Below, piece by piece: positions 26,220 through 34,813 of a stretch of DNA of 64,000 bases. This DNA comes from Brachybacterium paraconglomeratum (GTDB lineage Bacteria; Actinomycetota; Actinomycetes; Actinomycetales; Dermabacteraceae). The position numbers were made by a program, and so were the translations under genes. The stretch lies in NCBI RefSeq assembly GCF_003994255.1, contig NZ_ML133851.1, forward strand, positions 186,001-250,000, written 5' to 3'. How positions within the stretch are numbered: position 1 is the first letter of the stretch; each line of letters begins with the position of its first letter. The notes under the pieces were generated by a model. That model searched no databases and had not been told where the DNA came from. It saw nothing but the letters and a program-made list of their open reading frames with translations.

Positions 26220-28157
26220 ATGGAGAACACGACACCGCAGGATGACGGGGACCGCCCCGGTGGGGACGCTCCCCACCCCGGCGCGGCACCCTCGTCGGCC
26301 GACGTGTCAGGGCCGCCAGGCGCGTCCGGGGCTGCCGGCGCGTCCGGGGCGTCCGGCGCGTCCGGCCCTGCCGACCGTGCTGCGGCGGCCGGCAGCTCCG
26401 GAACGGCCGACAGCAGTGGAACGGTCGATGCGCTGGACCAGGCCGCCGCGCAGCTCGCAGACCTCGTCGCCGCCCCGTCGGCCCGCGCGGTCCTCGCCGA
26501 GATCGTCACCTCCACCCTCCACGCTTTCACCCGCACGCGCTCCACGCGCGACCCCTTGCCGGACACCGCTCCGGGCAGTGGGGAGGAGGCCCTGGCCGTG
26601 CTCGCCGGACTCGACCACCTGCGCTCCGCGCTCGCCGCCATCGACTCGACCTGGCAGGTGCGGGCCGAGCAGCGGATCGCACGCGATGACGAGGCCCGCG
26701 ACGTCCCCGCCTCCCGACGCGGCAAGGGCGCGTCCCACGAAATCTCGCTCGCCCGTCGCGTCTCGCCCTCCTCCGGCTCCTACTCCCTCGCCGCGGCGCG
26801 GAGACTCGTCCAGCAACTGCCCGGCACTGCCTCGGTGCTGCGCCGCGGACGACTCACCGCGGAGCAGGCCTCGACCGTCGCGACCACGCTCGACGGCGCG
26901 TCCCCGGAGACCTGTGCACAGATCGACCGGCTGATCGCCGAGGACCCTGACGCGCTGCAGGGACGCGGGCGCAGGCGCCTGGCCTCCGACCTGCGCGGCA
27001 TGATCCAGCAGCTCGAACCCGAGGGCTCACGGGACCGGGCCGAGCGCGCCGCGAGGGCCCGGCACCTGACGATGACACCGCTGGCCGACGGGATGGCGCG
27101 GATCAGCGCGGTGCTGCCGGGGCTCGACGCGACCTCCGTGATGCAGACCCTCCACGCCCGCTCCGAGTCGCTCCGCGCCGGCGGCGCCCGTACATCTGCA
27201 CGCGCCCTCGAGGCGGACCTGCTGGTGGACGCCGTGCTGCGCGCCGCCCCCATGAGCGGCGCCCTCGCACCCACCGCCTCCCGACCGCGACTGGACCTCG
27301 GCGTCGTGATCACGGACCGGGCTCTGCTCGGGCGGGGCGACGAGGACGAGTGCGCGCTGCTCGAGGGCTACGGCACGATCCCCGCTCACGTCATCACCGA
27401 CACCCTGCAGGGGTGTCCGCCGGGGCGCATCCGCGAGGCGGGGCCTGATGGCCCGCAGGACGACGTCGGCCCTCCTCCGGCCGCCGATCGGATCGGGGAC
27501 GCGGAGCCGGCCTGCCCGATCGAGGGCGCGGAGCCGGTCGACGCGGTCCACGACGGGCAGGTCGAGCCGCCCGCACCGGAGCCACCGCCGCCCGGGCCGC
27601 CCGCCCCGCTCGAGCATCCCGACCACGAGGCCGCCGCCGTCTTCCGTCGGCTGTACGCGAGCCCGCGCCCCGGGGAGCTGGTGGCGATGGAGTCACGGGC
27701 GCGCGCCTTCCCCGTCGGCCTCTCCCGGCTGATCCGTCTGCGGGACGTCACCTGCCGCACGCCCTGGTGCAATGCGGTGATCCGCCACATCGACCACGTC
27801 CTGCCGCACCACCGCGGCGGGCCGACCAGCTACGAGAACGGTCAGGGGCTGTGCGTGCGCTGCAACCTGGCCAAGGAGCACGGGACGTGGGAGGTCACGG
27901 CGGTCGGCGGCGACGGGCGCGATGCCGGGAGTGCTCCTGCGACCGACACAGGGAGCGATCCCACGACCGACACCGCGACCAGCGGCTCGACCCGTCACCG
28001 CTGGACCAGCCCGCACGGCGCGGTCGGCTACTCGTCACCGCCGAGAGTGATCCCTCCGCCCCTCCGCCCCGCAGATGCCTCCCGCCCCTCCGAGAGCGAA
28101 TCATCCGGGGCAGAGGACGGGATCGCACCGCCCGGGGACGGCGCGGATTCCCCGTGA
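26220..28157 (+). CDS. DUF222-HNH endonuclease-type protein
   Basis: A 645-residue protein of the 13E12-repeat/DUF222 family common in actinobacteria. An Ala/Gly/Ser-Pro low-complexity N-terminus (~1-70) is followed by DUF222 helices (QLPGTASVLRRGRLTAEQAS) and a C-terminal HNH nuclease motif from residue ~511, CRTPWCNAVIRHIDHVLPHH, then GPTSYENGQGLCVRCN. Metal and catalytic residues look intact. The family is multicopy and linked to mobile or repetitive elements; function is unproven. The start is fixed by TACGCT 6 nt upstream. Acidic/Pro linkers and a disordered tail surround the HNH core. Confidence 0.88.
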   Translation: MENTTPQDDGDRPGGDAPHPGAAPSSADVSGPPGASGAAGASGASGASGPADRAAAAGSSGTADSSGTVDALDQAAAQLADLVAAPSARAVLAEIVTSTLHAFTRTRSTRDPLPDTAPGSGEEALAVLAGLDHLRSALAAIDSTWQVRAEQRIARDDEARDVPASRRGKGASHEISLARRVSPSSGSYSLAAARRLVQQLPGTASVLRRGRLTAEQASTVATTLDGASPETCAQIDRLIAEDPDALQGRGRRRLASDLRGMIQQLEPEGSRDRAERAARARHLTMTPLADGMARISAVLPGLDATSVMQTLHARSESLRAGGARTSARALEADLLVDAVLRAAPMSGALAPTASRPRLDLGVVITDRALLGRGDEDECALLEGYGTIPAHVITDTLQGCPPGRIREAGPDGPQDDVGPPPAADRIGDAEPACPIEGAEPVDAVHDGQVEPPAPEPPPPGPPAPLEHPDHEAAAVFRRLYASPRPGELVAMESRARAFPVGLSRLIRLRDVTCRTPWCNAVIRHIDHVLPHHRGGPTSYENGQGLCVRCNLAKEHGTWEVTAVGGDGRDAGSAPATDTGSDPTTDTATSGSTRHRWTSPHGAVGYSSPPRVIPPPLRPADASRPSESESSGAEDGIAPPGDGADSP

Positions 28158-28273
28158 CTCCCACCGCTCGCGCCGCCTACGCTCGCACTGACCGGTCGGC
28201 GCTCCGCGTCGGCCCCGCCCCGGCGTGACGGGCGCGCCGCGGACCCCGCCGGACAGCCCGCGAGGACGATGCG

Positions 28274-29395
28274 ATGCACGGATCTCCCCCGCCCACGACC
28301 ACCCGCCCGCTGCGCCTCACGATCCTCGGCGCCGGCGTCGCCGGGCTCGCCGCCGCGACCCTGCTCTCCCGCGACGGCCACCACGTCGAGCTGCTCGACG
28401 AGGGCTTCTCGATCCCCGCCGTCGGGACCTCGCTCGGACTGTTCGGCCCGGCGCAGCGGGTGCTGGACAGGATCGGGGTGCTCGAGGCGGTGCGCGAGCT
28501 CTCCGCCGCCCCGGAGCGGGGCACCCTGCGCGCCGCCGACGGGCGGGTGCTCGCCGAGGTCCCCGCGGGCGGCGCCCTGCTGCTCCCGCGCTCCGCGCTC
28601 GTCCGTCTGCTGCAGGAGGCGCTGCCCGCCGAGGTCCGCACCGTCAGGCGGCGGGTCGAGGACGTCCGCCCGCTGCGCACCCGCGCCGACCTGCTGATCG
28701 GCGCCGACGGCGTCCACTCGCTCGTGCGGCGCTCGGGCTGGCCGGGCCGGCCCGCCGCCCGCTCCCACGGCATGACGGTGCTGCGCGGCACCGCCGAGGG
28801 GACGCCGCCGGAGATCTCCGAGACCTGGGGCGGGAGCTGGCTGTTCGGGATCACCCCGCTGGCCGGAGAGGGCACGAACTGGTTCGCATGCCTGCCCGAG
28901 CACCGTGCTCCGAGCACTCGCGCGAGCCTCGAGCACCTGCGCTCCGTGGTGGGCGGCCGGCGTGCCGCGATCGACGAGGTGCTCGCCGCGGCCGCTCCCG
29001 AGCGGACCCTCGTCCACGGCATCCGCACCGTCCCCGCCCTGGTGCCGGTGCGGGACCGGGCCGTGCTCCTCGGGGACGCCGCCCACGCGATGGCGCCCAA
29101 CCTGGGCCACGGGGCGAACACCGCCCTCGCCGACGCCGCCGCGCTCGCGGACGTGCTGGCACAGGACCGGACGGAGGGAACCGGGCGGGGGCGCGACGGG
29201 CTCGGCGAGCCGGGGCGGGATCTCACCGCCGCTCTGAGGGCCTACGCCCTGCGCCGCACGCTGCCGGGCCAGGCCTGGCGGATCGGGTCGGGGATGATGC
29301 TGCGCCTGGCGATGATGGACGGCGCCGCTCCCCTGCGGGACCGCCTGCTCGGCGGGGCGCCGCTCACGACGCCTCCGGCGCCGCTCGCAGGATGA
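28274..29395 (+). CDS. FAD-dependent monooxygenase
   Basis: A 373-residue PHBH-type flavoprotein hydroxylase. LTILGAGVAGLAAATLLSRD is the FAD-binding GxGxxG, ADLLIGADGVHSLVRRS the DG motif, and VLLGDAAHAMAPNLGHGANT the GD motif. GAGG precedes the ATG by 8 nt. There is no clear catabolic neighbour, so the aromatic substrate is unknown. It converges on a methyltransferase gene with a 16-bp gap. Confidence 0.87.
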   Translation: MHGSPPPTTTRPLRLTILGAGVAGLAAATLLSRDGHHVELLDEGFSIPAVGTSLGLFGPAQRVLDRIGVLEAVRELSAAPERGTLRAADGRVLAEVPAGGALLLPRSALVRLLQEALPAEVRTVRRRVEDVRPLRTRADLLIGADGVHSLVRRSGWPGRPAARSHGMTVLRGTAEGTPPEISETWGGSWLFGITPLAGEGTNWFACLPEHRAPSTRASLEHLRSVVGGRRAAIDEVLAAAAPERTLVHGIRTVPALVPVRDRAVLLGDAAHAMAPNLGHGANTALADAAALADVLAQDRTEGTGRGRDGLGEPGRDLTAALRAYALRRTLPGQAWRIGSGMMLRLAMMDGAAPLRDRLLGGAPLTTPPAPLAG

Positions 29396-29411
29396 CCGGC
29401 AGGATCCCGGC

Positions 29412-30011
29412 TCAGCGCACCTTCCGGGCCAGCGTCGTGATGACGTGCCAGTGCTTCTTCTCCGCGAGGAAGCGGCCGTCCTCGTCGCGCACCGAGCGGT
29501 CGATCACGTGGAAGTCGCGGAACATCGCGTCGATCTCGTGGAGCGGGAGCGTGGCGACATCGCGCAGCTCCGCCCAGGAGTCGTTGGGGCCGAAGAAGTC
29601 CACCGCCATCACGCCGCCGCGCGGGAGGGCGCCGACGAGCTTCGCCCACACCTCCGGCAGCGCCTCCGGGCCGAGCAGGCCCAGGGTGTAGGTCGAGTAG
29701 ACGATCTGCGCGGACGGGAACTCCGCCACGTCCTGGATATCGGTGTGGTGGAAGGTCACCGAGCCGCTCATGCGCTCGTTCTCCACCAGGCGGGCAGCGA
29801 GGGTGTCGTCGCTGTCGTAGGCATGGACCTGCCAGCCGCGCCGGGCGAACTGGAGGGAGTCGGCACCGGCGCCGGCCCCCAGATCGAGCACGACCCCGGG
29901 ACGGCGGTCACCTCCGGCCGCAGAGATCGCCTTCCCCACGAGCCGACGGGCGGGACGGCCCGCGGCGTGGGCGTTCAGCGCCGCCCAATCAACCTTCTCC
30001 GCCGTGTCCAT
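29412..30011 (-). CDS. Class I SAM-dependent methyltransferase
   Basis: A 199-residue methyltransferase: VVLDLGAGAGADSLQFARRG is motif I, VHAYDSDDTLAARLV the acidic loop, and IVYSTYTLGLLGPEALPEVW follows. A promoter TTGAAC-17-GAGCCT ends 7 nt before the ATG. TehB-like or generic small-molecule methyltransferase; substrate not inferable. Confidence 0.83.
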   Translation of the reverse strand: MDTAEKVDWAALNAHAAGRPARRLVGKAISAAGGDRRPGVVLDLGAGAGADSLQFARRGWQVHAYDSDDTLAARLVENERMSGSVTFHHTDIQDVAEFPSAQIVYSTYTLGLLGPEALPEVWAKLVGALPRGGVMAVDFFGPNDSWAELRDVATLPLHEIDAMFRDFHVIDRSVRDEDGRFLAEKKHWHVITTLARKVR

Positions 30012-30136
30012 GCCTGTCAGGCTCCACCATGCTCATTCCCAGTTCAACTTCCCGTGACCCAGGCCGCGTCCTATTTCGTCACGGGCGAACAGCGGCCCCT
30101 CGGAGCGCCGCCGCGCGGCCCCTCTAGGATGGCGGG

Positions 30137-31345
30137 ATGACGGCCACCTCCCTGCGGATCGCCGCGGTCTGCCTGCACACCTCACCGCTCACCGAGCCCG
30201 GAGGCGCGGACGCGGGCGGCATGAACGTCGTGGTGCTCGAGCAGTCCCTCGCCCTCGCCCGGCTGGGCCACCGCGTCGACCTCTTCACCCGACGCTCCGA
30301 CCCCGACGCCCCGGCCGTGGTCGAGGTCGCCGACGGGGTGCGCCTGCTGCACCTCGACGCCGGGCCCGCCGTCCACGTCGCCAAGGGCGACATGGACGCG
30401 ATGATCCGGCCCTTCCGCGAGCAGCTGCGGCCGCACCTCGCCGACGGCGACTACGACCTCGTCCACTCCCACCACTGGTTCAGCGGCGTCTCCGCCCTGC
30501 CCCTCGCCCGGGAGCTGGGCCTCCCCCACCTGCAGTCCTTCCACTCGGTCGCGGCGCCCGAGGGCTCCTCGACGCTCGAGGCCGGGGAGCCGGCCGAGTC
30601 CGAGGGCCGCATCCCCGGCGAGCAGTTCGCCGCGACCGGCTCCGACCTGGTCATCGCCGTCTCCGACGCGGAGGCGCGCACCGTCGTGGAGCGCTACGGC
30701 GTTCCCGGCGAGCGCCTCGCCGTGGTCCGCCCCGGCGTGGACGTGGACCGCTTCCACCCCTGCGAGGACGTGCAGGCCCGGCGCCACCGCCCCACCCTCC
30801 TGTTCACCGCGCGGATCGAGCCGCTGAAGGGTCCCGACCTGGCGCTCGAGGTCCTCGCTCAGCTCGACCCCGCACGGGGCGCACGGCTCGTGCTGGCCGG
30901 CTCCGCCGCCCCCGCCTTCGCCGAGTACCTCGAGTCGCTGCGGGCCCTCGCGAAGGAGCTCGGCGTCGAGGACCGGGTCGAGATGGTCGGCACCCTGGAC
31001 CGCGATCAGCTCGCCGAGGCGATGCGCTGCGCCGGCGCGCTGCTGCTGACCAGCTGGTCGGAGACCTTCGGCCTCGTCGCCCTCGAGGCGCAGGCCAGCG
31101 GCACCCCCGTCCTCGCCTGGCGCGCGGCCGGCGGGGTGCGGGAGGCCGTCGCGCCCGACGGCCTGGTGCAGAGCAGCCGCGACCCCGACGTCTGGGCCGA
31201 GACCCTCGAGGCGCTCCTCGACGACGAGGACCGCTACGCGGCGGCGGTCCGCGCCGCCCGCGAGTTCGCCGCCTCCCGCACCTGGGAGGCGACCGCCGAG
31301 GCGCTCGCCTCCCAGTACACCCGTCTCGTGGAGGAGCGCGCATGA
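30137..31345 (+). CDS. mshA: GT4 glycosyltransferase, MshA-like
   Basis: A 402-residue GT-B glycosyltransferase. The N-terminal HTSPLTEPGGADAGGMNVVV closely follows the MshA donor/acceptor loop SPxxxPGxGDxGGMNVYV, and SWSETFGLVALEAQASGTPV is the GT4 E-x7-E motif. MshA joins UDP-GlcNAc to inositol-3-phosphate, the first step of mycothiol synthesis. The next gene, overlapping by ATGA, is an AHPDDE deacetylase, the chemistry of the MshB step. It is shorter than typical MshA (~430-480). TAGGAT ends 6 nt before the ATG. A different GT4 role is possible if another mshA exists. Confidence 0.75.
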   Translation: MTATSLRIAAVCLHTSPLTEPGGADAGGMNVVVLEQSLALARLGHRVDLFTRRSDPDAPAVVEVADGVRLLHLDAGPAVHVAKGDMDAMIRPFREQLRPHLADGDYDLVHSHHWFSGVSALPLARELGLPHLQSFHSVAAPEGSSTLEAGEPAESEGRIPGEQFAATGSDLVIAVSDAEARTVVERYGVPGERLAVVRPGVDVDRFHPCEDVQARRHRPTLLFTARIEPLKGPDLALEVLAQLDPARGARLVLAGSAAPAFAEYLESLRALAKELGVEDRVEMVGTLDRDQLAEAMRCAGALLLTSWSETFGLVALEAQASGTPVLAWRAAGGVREAVAPDGLVQSSRDPDVWAETLEALLDDEDRYAAAVRAAREFAASRTWEATAEALASQYTRLVEERA

Positions 31346-32100
31346 GCACCGACCCCTGGCAGCTGCTCGGGACCGCACGCACCGTGCTCGCCGTCCACGC
31401 CCATCCCGACGACGAGTCGCTCTCCACCGGCGCGCTGCTCGCCGCGCTCACCGCCGACGGCACCCGCGTCGTGCTCGTGACCGCGACCCGCGGCGAGGAG
31501 GGCGAGATCGTCCCCGGCGCGATCGCCGACGGGGACGAGCGCCCCCTCGAGGAGATCCGGGAGCAGGAGATCGATGCCGCGACCGCCGCGCTCGGGATCG
31601 CCGAACGGCACTGGCTGGGCACCGCTCCTGCTCTCGCGGCCGGCGCCGCCCCGCGCCGCTACCGCGACTCCGGCATGGCCTGGGTGCGCGAGGGGCTCGC
31701 CGGCCCCTCCCCCGACGCCGGCCCCGACAGCTTCTCCCTCGCCCCGCTCGAGCAGGCCACGGACGACCTCGTCGCCCTGGTGGAGCAGTCCCGCCCGGAC
31801 GTGCTGATCGGCTACGACGACGAGGGCACCTACGGGCATCCCGACCATGTGCGCGCCCACCACCTCGCCGTCGCGGCGGCCGAGCGGACCGGGGTGCCGC
31901 TGGTGCAGATCGCGAGCGACGCCGCGGCACCGGGCACCGTGGTGCGCGAGCTCCCGCAGGTTGCGGACGCGGTGGAGCGGGCGGTGGACTCCTACCGGAC
32001 CCAGCTCACGCTGCGCGGACCGGTCGAGGGCGGGTTCGCGATCCGTCACGTCGGCGGGCAGGACGACACGGTCGCCCTGCGCGCCGGGCTCCGGGGCTGA
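31342..32100 (+). CDS. mshB: PIG-L family deacetylase, MshB-like
   Basis: A 252-residue zinc deacetylase of the LmbE/PIG-L family. VHAHPDDESLSTGALLAALT contains the Zn/catalytic AHPDDE motif and GTYGHPDHVRAHHLA the third ligand. MshB removes the acetyl group from GlcNAc-inositol in mycothiol synthesis; the homologous Mca amidase is the alternative. Coupling to the MshA-like gene (ATGA) favours the MshB role, while the length is below typical MshB (~290-300). The stop is followed by a small hairpin. Confidence 0.72.
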   Translation: MSTDPWQLLGTARTVLAVHAHPDDESLSTGALLAALTADGTRVVLVTATRGEEGEIVPGAIADGDERPLEEIREQEIDAATAALGIAERHWLGTAPALAAGAAPRRYRDSGMAWVREGLAGPSPDAGPDSFSLAPLEQATDDLVALVEQSRPDVLIGYDDEGTYGHPDHVRAHHLAVAAAERTGVPLVQIASDAAAPGTVVRELPQVADAVERAVDSYRTQLTLRGPVEGGFAIRHVGGQDDTVALRAGLRG

Positions 32101-32103
32101 GCA

Positions 32104-32116
32104 CCCCGCTCCGGGG
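32104..32116. terminator. Small hairpin in convergent gap
   Basis: CCCCG-CTC-CGGGG fills most of the 18-bp gap between the convergent mshB-like and EEP genes. A minimal terminator candidate. Confidence 0.4.
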
Positions 32117-32118
32117 CG

Positions 32119-32856
32119 TCAGAGGCTGACGTCCAGCAGCGTCGGCAGGTGATCGCTGGCGCCCGAGAGCCGCTCCTCGCCGACCCGCGCGGTGGAGCGG
32201 ACGGCCCGTGCGTCGCGCACCTGCACGCCCTCGCCGGCGAGGATCGCGTCGATCCGGCGCACCGGTCCGGCCGCCGGGAAGGTGTGCTCGGACTGTGCGG
32301 CCGGGTCCCGCATCAGCGGATCGAGCAGACGCCGCGCCGCGCCGTCGGCGGTCTCGTTGAGGTCGCCGCCGACGATCACCGGCACCCCCGCCCCGCGCAC
32401 CAGCGCCGCGACGTGCTCGGCATGGCGCCGACGGTTGTCCTCCTGCAGCGCGAAGTGGAGCGAGGAGACGACGACCTCGCCGCCGCCGGGCACCGACAGC
32501 CGTACCGCGGCGACCCCGCGCGGGTAGGTCGAGTTCAGGTCCGTGACGCTCTGCGCGACCGGGTGCATGCCGCGGCGGATCACCTGCGCGGCGACGTCCT
32601 CGGTCGCGAGGATCGCGAGGCCCCGCCCGCCGAGCCCGCCGACCAGGACCCGTCGGCCGATGCGCCGGGCGAACCAGGCCAGCCGCGTCGTGGGCAGCAC
32701 GAAGCGGGGCGCCTCCTGGACCAGCAGCAGGTCGGGGTCGAGATCCTCGACCGCCTCGATCAGCGCGTGCAGGTCGCCGCGCAGCTCCCACAGGTTCCAG
32801 GACAGGATCCGCAGGTCCCGGCCGCCGCGCCCCGCACCGACCCGGGCGGCGCTCAC
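32119..32856 (-). CDS. Endonuclease/exonuclease/phosphatase family protein
   Basis: A 245-residue EEP-fold hydrolase. Conserved elements: LRILSWNLWELRG, LLLVQEAPRFV (Mg ligand Glu), VVVSSLHFALQEDN, VIVGGDLNETADG (catalytic Asp/Asn) and C-terminal LSGASDHLPTLLDV (D-H). GTG start within GTGA overlaps the stop of the ADP-ribosylglycohydrolase, so they are translated as a pair. Substrate could be a nucleic acid, nucleotide sugar or phosphodiester. Confidence 0.82.
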   Translation of the reverse strand: MSAARVGAGRGGRDLRILSWNLWELRGDLHALIEAVEDLDPDLLLVQEAPRFVLPTTRLAWFARRIGRRVLVGGLGGRGLAILATEDVAAQVIRRGMHPVAQSVTDLNSTYPRGVAAVRLSVPGGGEVVVSSLHFALQEDNRRRHAEHVAALVRGAGVPVIVGGDLNETADGAARRLLDPLMRDPAAQSEHTFPAAGPVRRIDAILAGEGVQVRDARAVRSTARVGEERLSGASDHLPTLLDVSL

Positions 32857-33908
32857 GGGCACGGCTCCTCGGCCACCTGCGGGGCGATCACCCGCTCGAC
32901 GAGGTTCGTGAGCTCCTCGACCTCGTAGCCGGGCCAGCCGAACAGGACCCGTCGCCACTCGGGCGGGACGGCTTTGTGGCCGAGCGCCGCCCCCATCAGG
33001 GAGCCGGTGATGCAGGCGACGGTGTCGGTGTCGTAGCCGGCCCGGGCCGCGGCCTCGAGCGCCGCGACCAGTGCGTCGCGCTGGGCGAACTTCCCCTCGG
33101 GGATCGGGCCGACGCCGGCGATCGCCGCCCATGCCGCCTGGAAGGCGCCGACGACCCAGCCGTTGCGGCGGAACATGACCGGGGTCGACTCCTCCGCCTC
33201 CTCGATCCGGTCCTGCCAGACCGTGCGGCGCTCGGGCTCGAGCTGGTCGAGGCCGACGCGCACGTCGAGCTCGCCGGTGAGGATCGCGTGGCGCACGGCG
33301 AAGCCCCACAGGATGCAGGCCTCGATCGTGTCCGGATGCACGTGTGTCAAGCGGCACACCGAGGCGATCGCCTCGGCCGCGTCCGCGTCCGGGGAGAGCA
33401 GATAGGGCAGCACCGAGGCGTGGGCGCGCATCAGGGAGCCGTTGCCCGCGGAGGTCGGGTGGTCCTCGTGCGCCTTCGCGGCCGCGGCCCGGAAGTCGAC
33501 CGCGCGGGGCGCGTAGTGGCCGGCCTCGCGGCCGATGTCCGCCGCGGAGCGCAGCACGTGGGAGGTGAGGTTCCCGATGTCCGGGGTGCCCAGCGACCAC
33601 GAGTACCACTCGCGGGCGATGTGGTCCTGGGCCGACTCGAGCCGCAGGTCATGGTGGTCGGAGGCGGCTAGAGCGGCTTCGAGCACGACGATCGCCATCG
33701 AGGTGTCGTCGGTCCACTCCCCCGGCTGCCAGCCGAGCACGCCGCCGCCGATCATGGCGATCTCCTCGGAGTCGACGACGGGGGCCTGGAACTCGTAGGG
33801 CGCTCCGAGCGCGTCCCCGGTCGCCGCGGCCACGACGGCGCCGACCGCCCGCTGCCGCTGTGCCGCGGTCAGCCCGGGGGCCTGGGAAAGCTTCTCGTGG
33901 GTCCTCAC
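32853..33908 (-). CDS. ADP-ribosylglycohydrolase family protein
   Basis: A 351-residue DraG/ARH-type hydrolase that removes ADP-ribose from proteins or nucleic acids. Metal-ligand motifs: GDALGAPYEF, GEWTDDTSMAIVVLEAAL, TSAGNGSLMRA and GYDTDTVACITGSLMGAALG. No nitrogenase genes are present, so dinitrogenase reductase is not the target. The GTG at 33908 is the most plausible start; no in-frame ATG lies between it and the divergent gene. Coupled (GTGA) to the EEP gene downstream, suggesting a joint nucleotide-processing role. Confidence 0.85.
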   Translation of the reverse strand: MRTHEKLSQAPGLTAAQRQRAVGAVVAAATGDALGAPYEFQAPVVDSEEIAMIGGGVLGWQPGEWTDDTSMAIVVLEAALAASDHHDLRLESAQDHIAREWYSWSLGTPDIGNLTSHVLRSAADIGREAGHYAPRAVDFRAAAAKAHEDHPTSAGNGSLMRAHASVLPYLLSPDADAAEAIASVCRLTHVHPDTIEACILWGFAVRHAILTGELDVRVGLDQLEPERRTVWQDRIEEAEESTPVMFRRNGWVVGAFQAAWAAIAGVGPIPEGKFAQRDALVAALEAAARAGYDTDTVACITGSLMGAALGHKAVPPEWRRVLFGWPGYEVEELTNLVERVIAPQVAEEPCP

Positions 33909-33978
33909 GAGCCCATGGTTCCACAGGTCAGGCCCGGGCCGGGCCCCGTTACCCTGGTGGGGACCGAGAAGGAGCCCC

Positions 33979-34782
33979 ATGACCGACACCCCCGCGGAGC
34001 CCCGCCCGCACTGCGACGACCCCGACGATCCCCATGACCACACCGGTCATGACCATCCCCCCACCGGGGCGGATCTCGTCCGGGACCTCGTCAAGGGCCT
34101 GTCGATCCAGGCCCTGCTGATCCCCGCCCTCGCGATCGTCATGCTGGTGGCGATCCTGCCCTTCGCCCCCACCACGCCGGTGCCGCTGCTGCTGGGCATC
34201 GGACTGGGCGCCCTGCAGCTCGTCTCCCTCGTCGCGACGAGCCTCTTCGTCGCCCGCACCCGCCGCCAGCTCGCCGTGAACCCAGGGCTGGTCGCGGTGC
34301 GCAGCGTGCTCGAGGAGGTGCTGCGCATCGCCGCGGTGCTGCTCGCTCTCGTGCTGTGGCCGGCCGACATCCGCTCCGAGCTCGGAGTGTGGGTGGGCGC
34401 CGGCTGCGCGCTGGTGTGGATCGTGCTGGCGACCGCGCAGACCGTCGCGACCCGGCGCCGCATCGCCGAGCCCGGCGACTGGTCCGAGGAGGCGATCTCG
34501 ACCCTGCTCTCCCAGCGCGTCGGCGCCCGTGAGGCCGTCGTGATGCGCCTGCTGGACGTGCTCGGCACCGTGATGTTCCAGCTCGGCGCGACCGTGCTCG
34601 TGATCCTCTCGCCCGTGCTCGCCGTCGGCACCGCCGTGCTCTCGATCGGCACCGGGCTGTCGACCCTCGTCCTCCAGCGCAGGCCGCCGGCGGAGCGCTC
34701 CCGCACCCCCTGGGCGTACATGCCCGTCGCCCTCGGTGCGCTGACCCTCGCCCTGGCCGTGCTCGGACTGCTGAGCCTCTGA
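33979..34782 (+). CDS. Polytopic membrane protein with His/Asp-rich N-terminus
   Basis: A 267-residue protein with about six to seven transmembrane segments (ALLIPALAIVMLVAILPFAP, LLGIGLGALQLVSLVATSLF, VLRIAAVLLALVLWPAD, FQLGATVLVILSPVLAVGTA). The cytosolic N-terminus HCDDPDDPHDHTGHDHPP is rich in His and Asp and may bind metal. SD AAGGAG; an upstream TACCCT (33950-33955) could be the -10. No recognised family or transporter motif. Confidence 0.72.
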   Translation: MTDTPAEPRPHCDDPDDPHDHTGHDHPPTGADLVRDLVKGLSIQALLIPALAIVMLVAILPFAPTTPVPLLLGIGLGALQLVSLVATSLFVARTRRQLAVNPGLVAVRSVLEEVLRIAAVLLALVLWPADIRSELGVWVGAGCALVWIVLATAQTVATRRRIAEPGDWSEEAISTLLSQRVGAREAVVMRLLDVLGTVMFQLGATVLVILSPVLAVGTAVLSIGTGLSTLVLQRRPPAERSRTPWAYMPVALGALTLALAVLGLLSL

Positions 34783-34813
34783 CCGACCGACCCCACCACC
34801 CCCGCAGGAGCCG

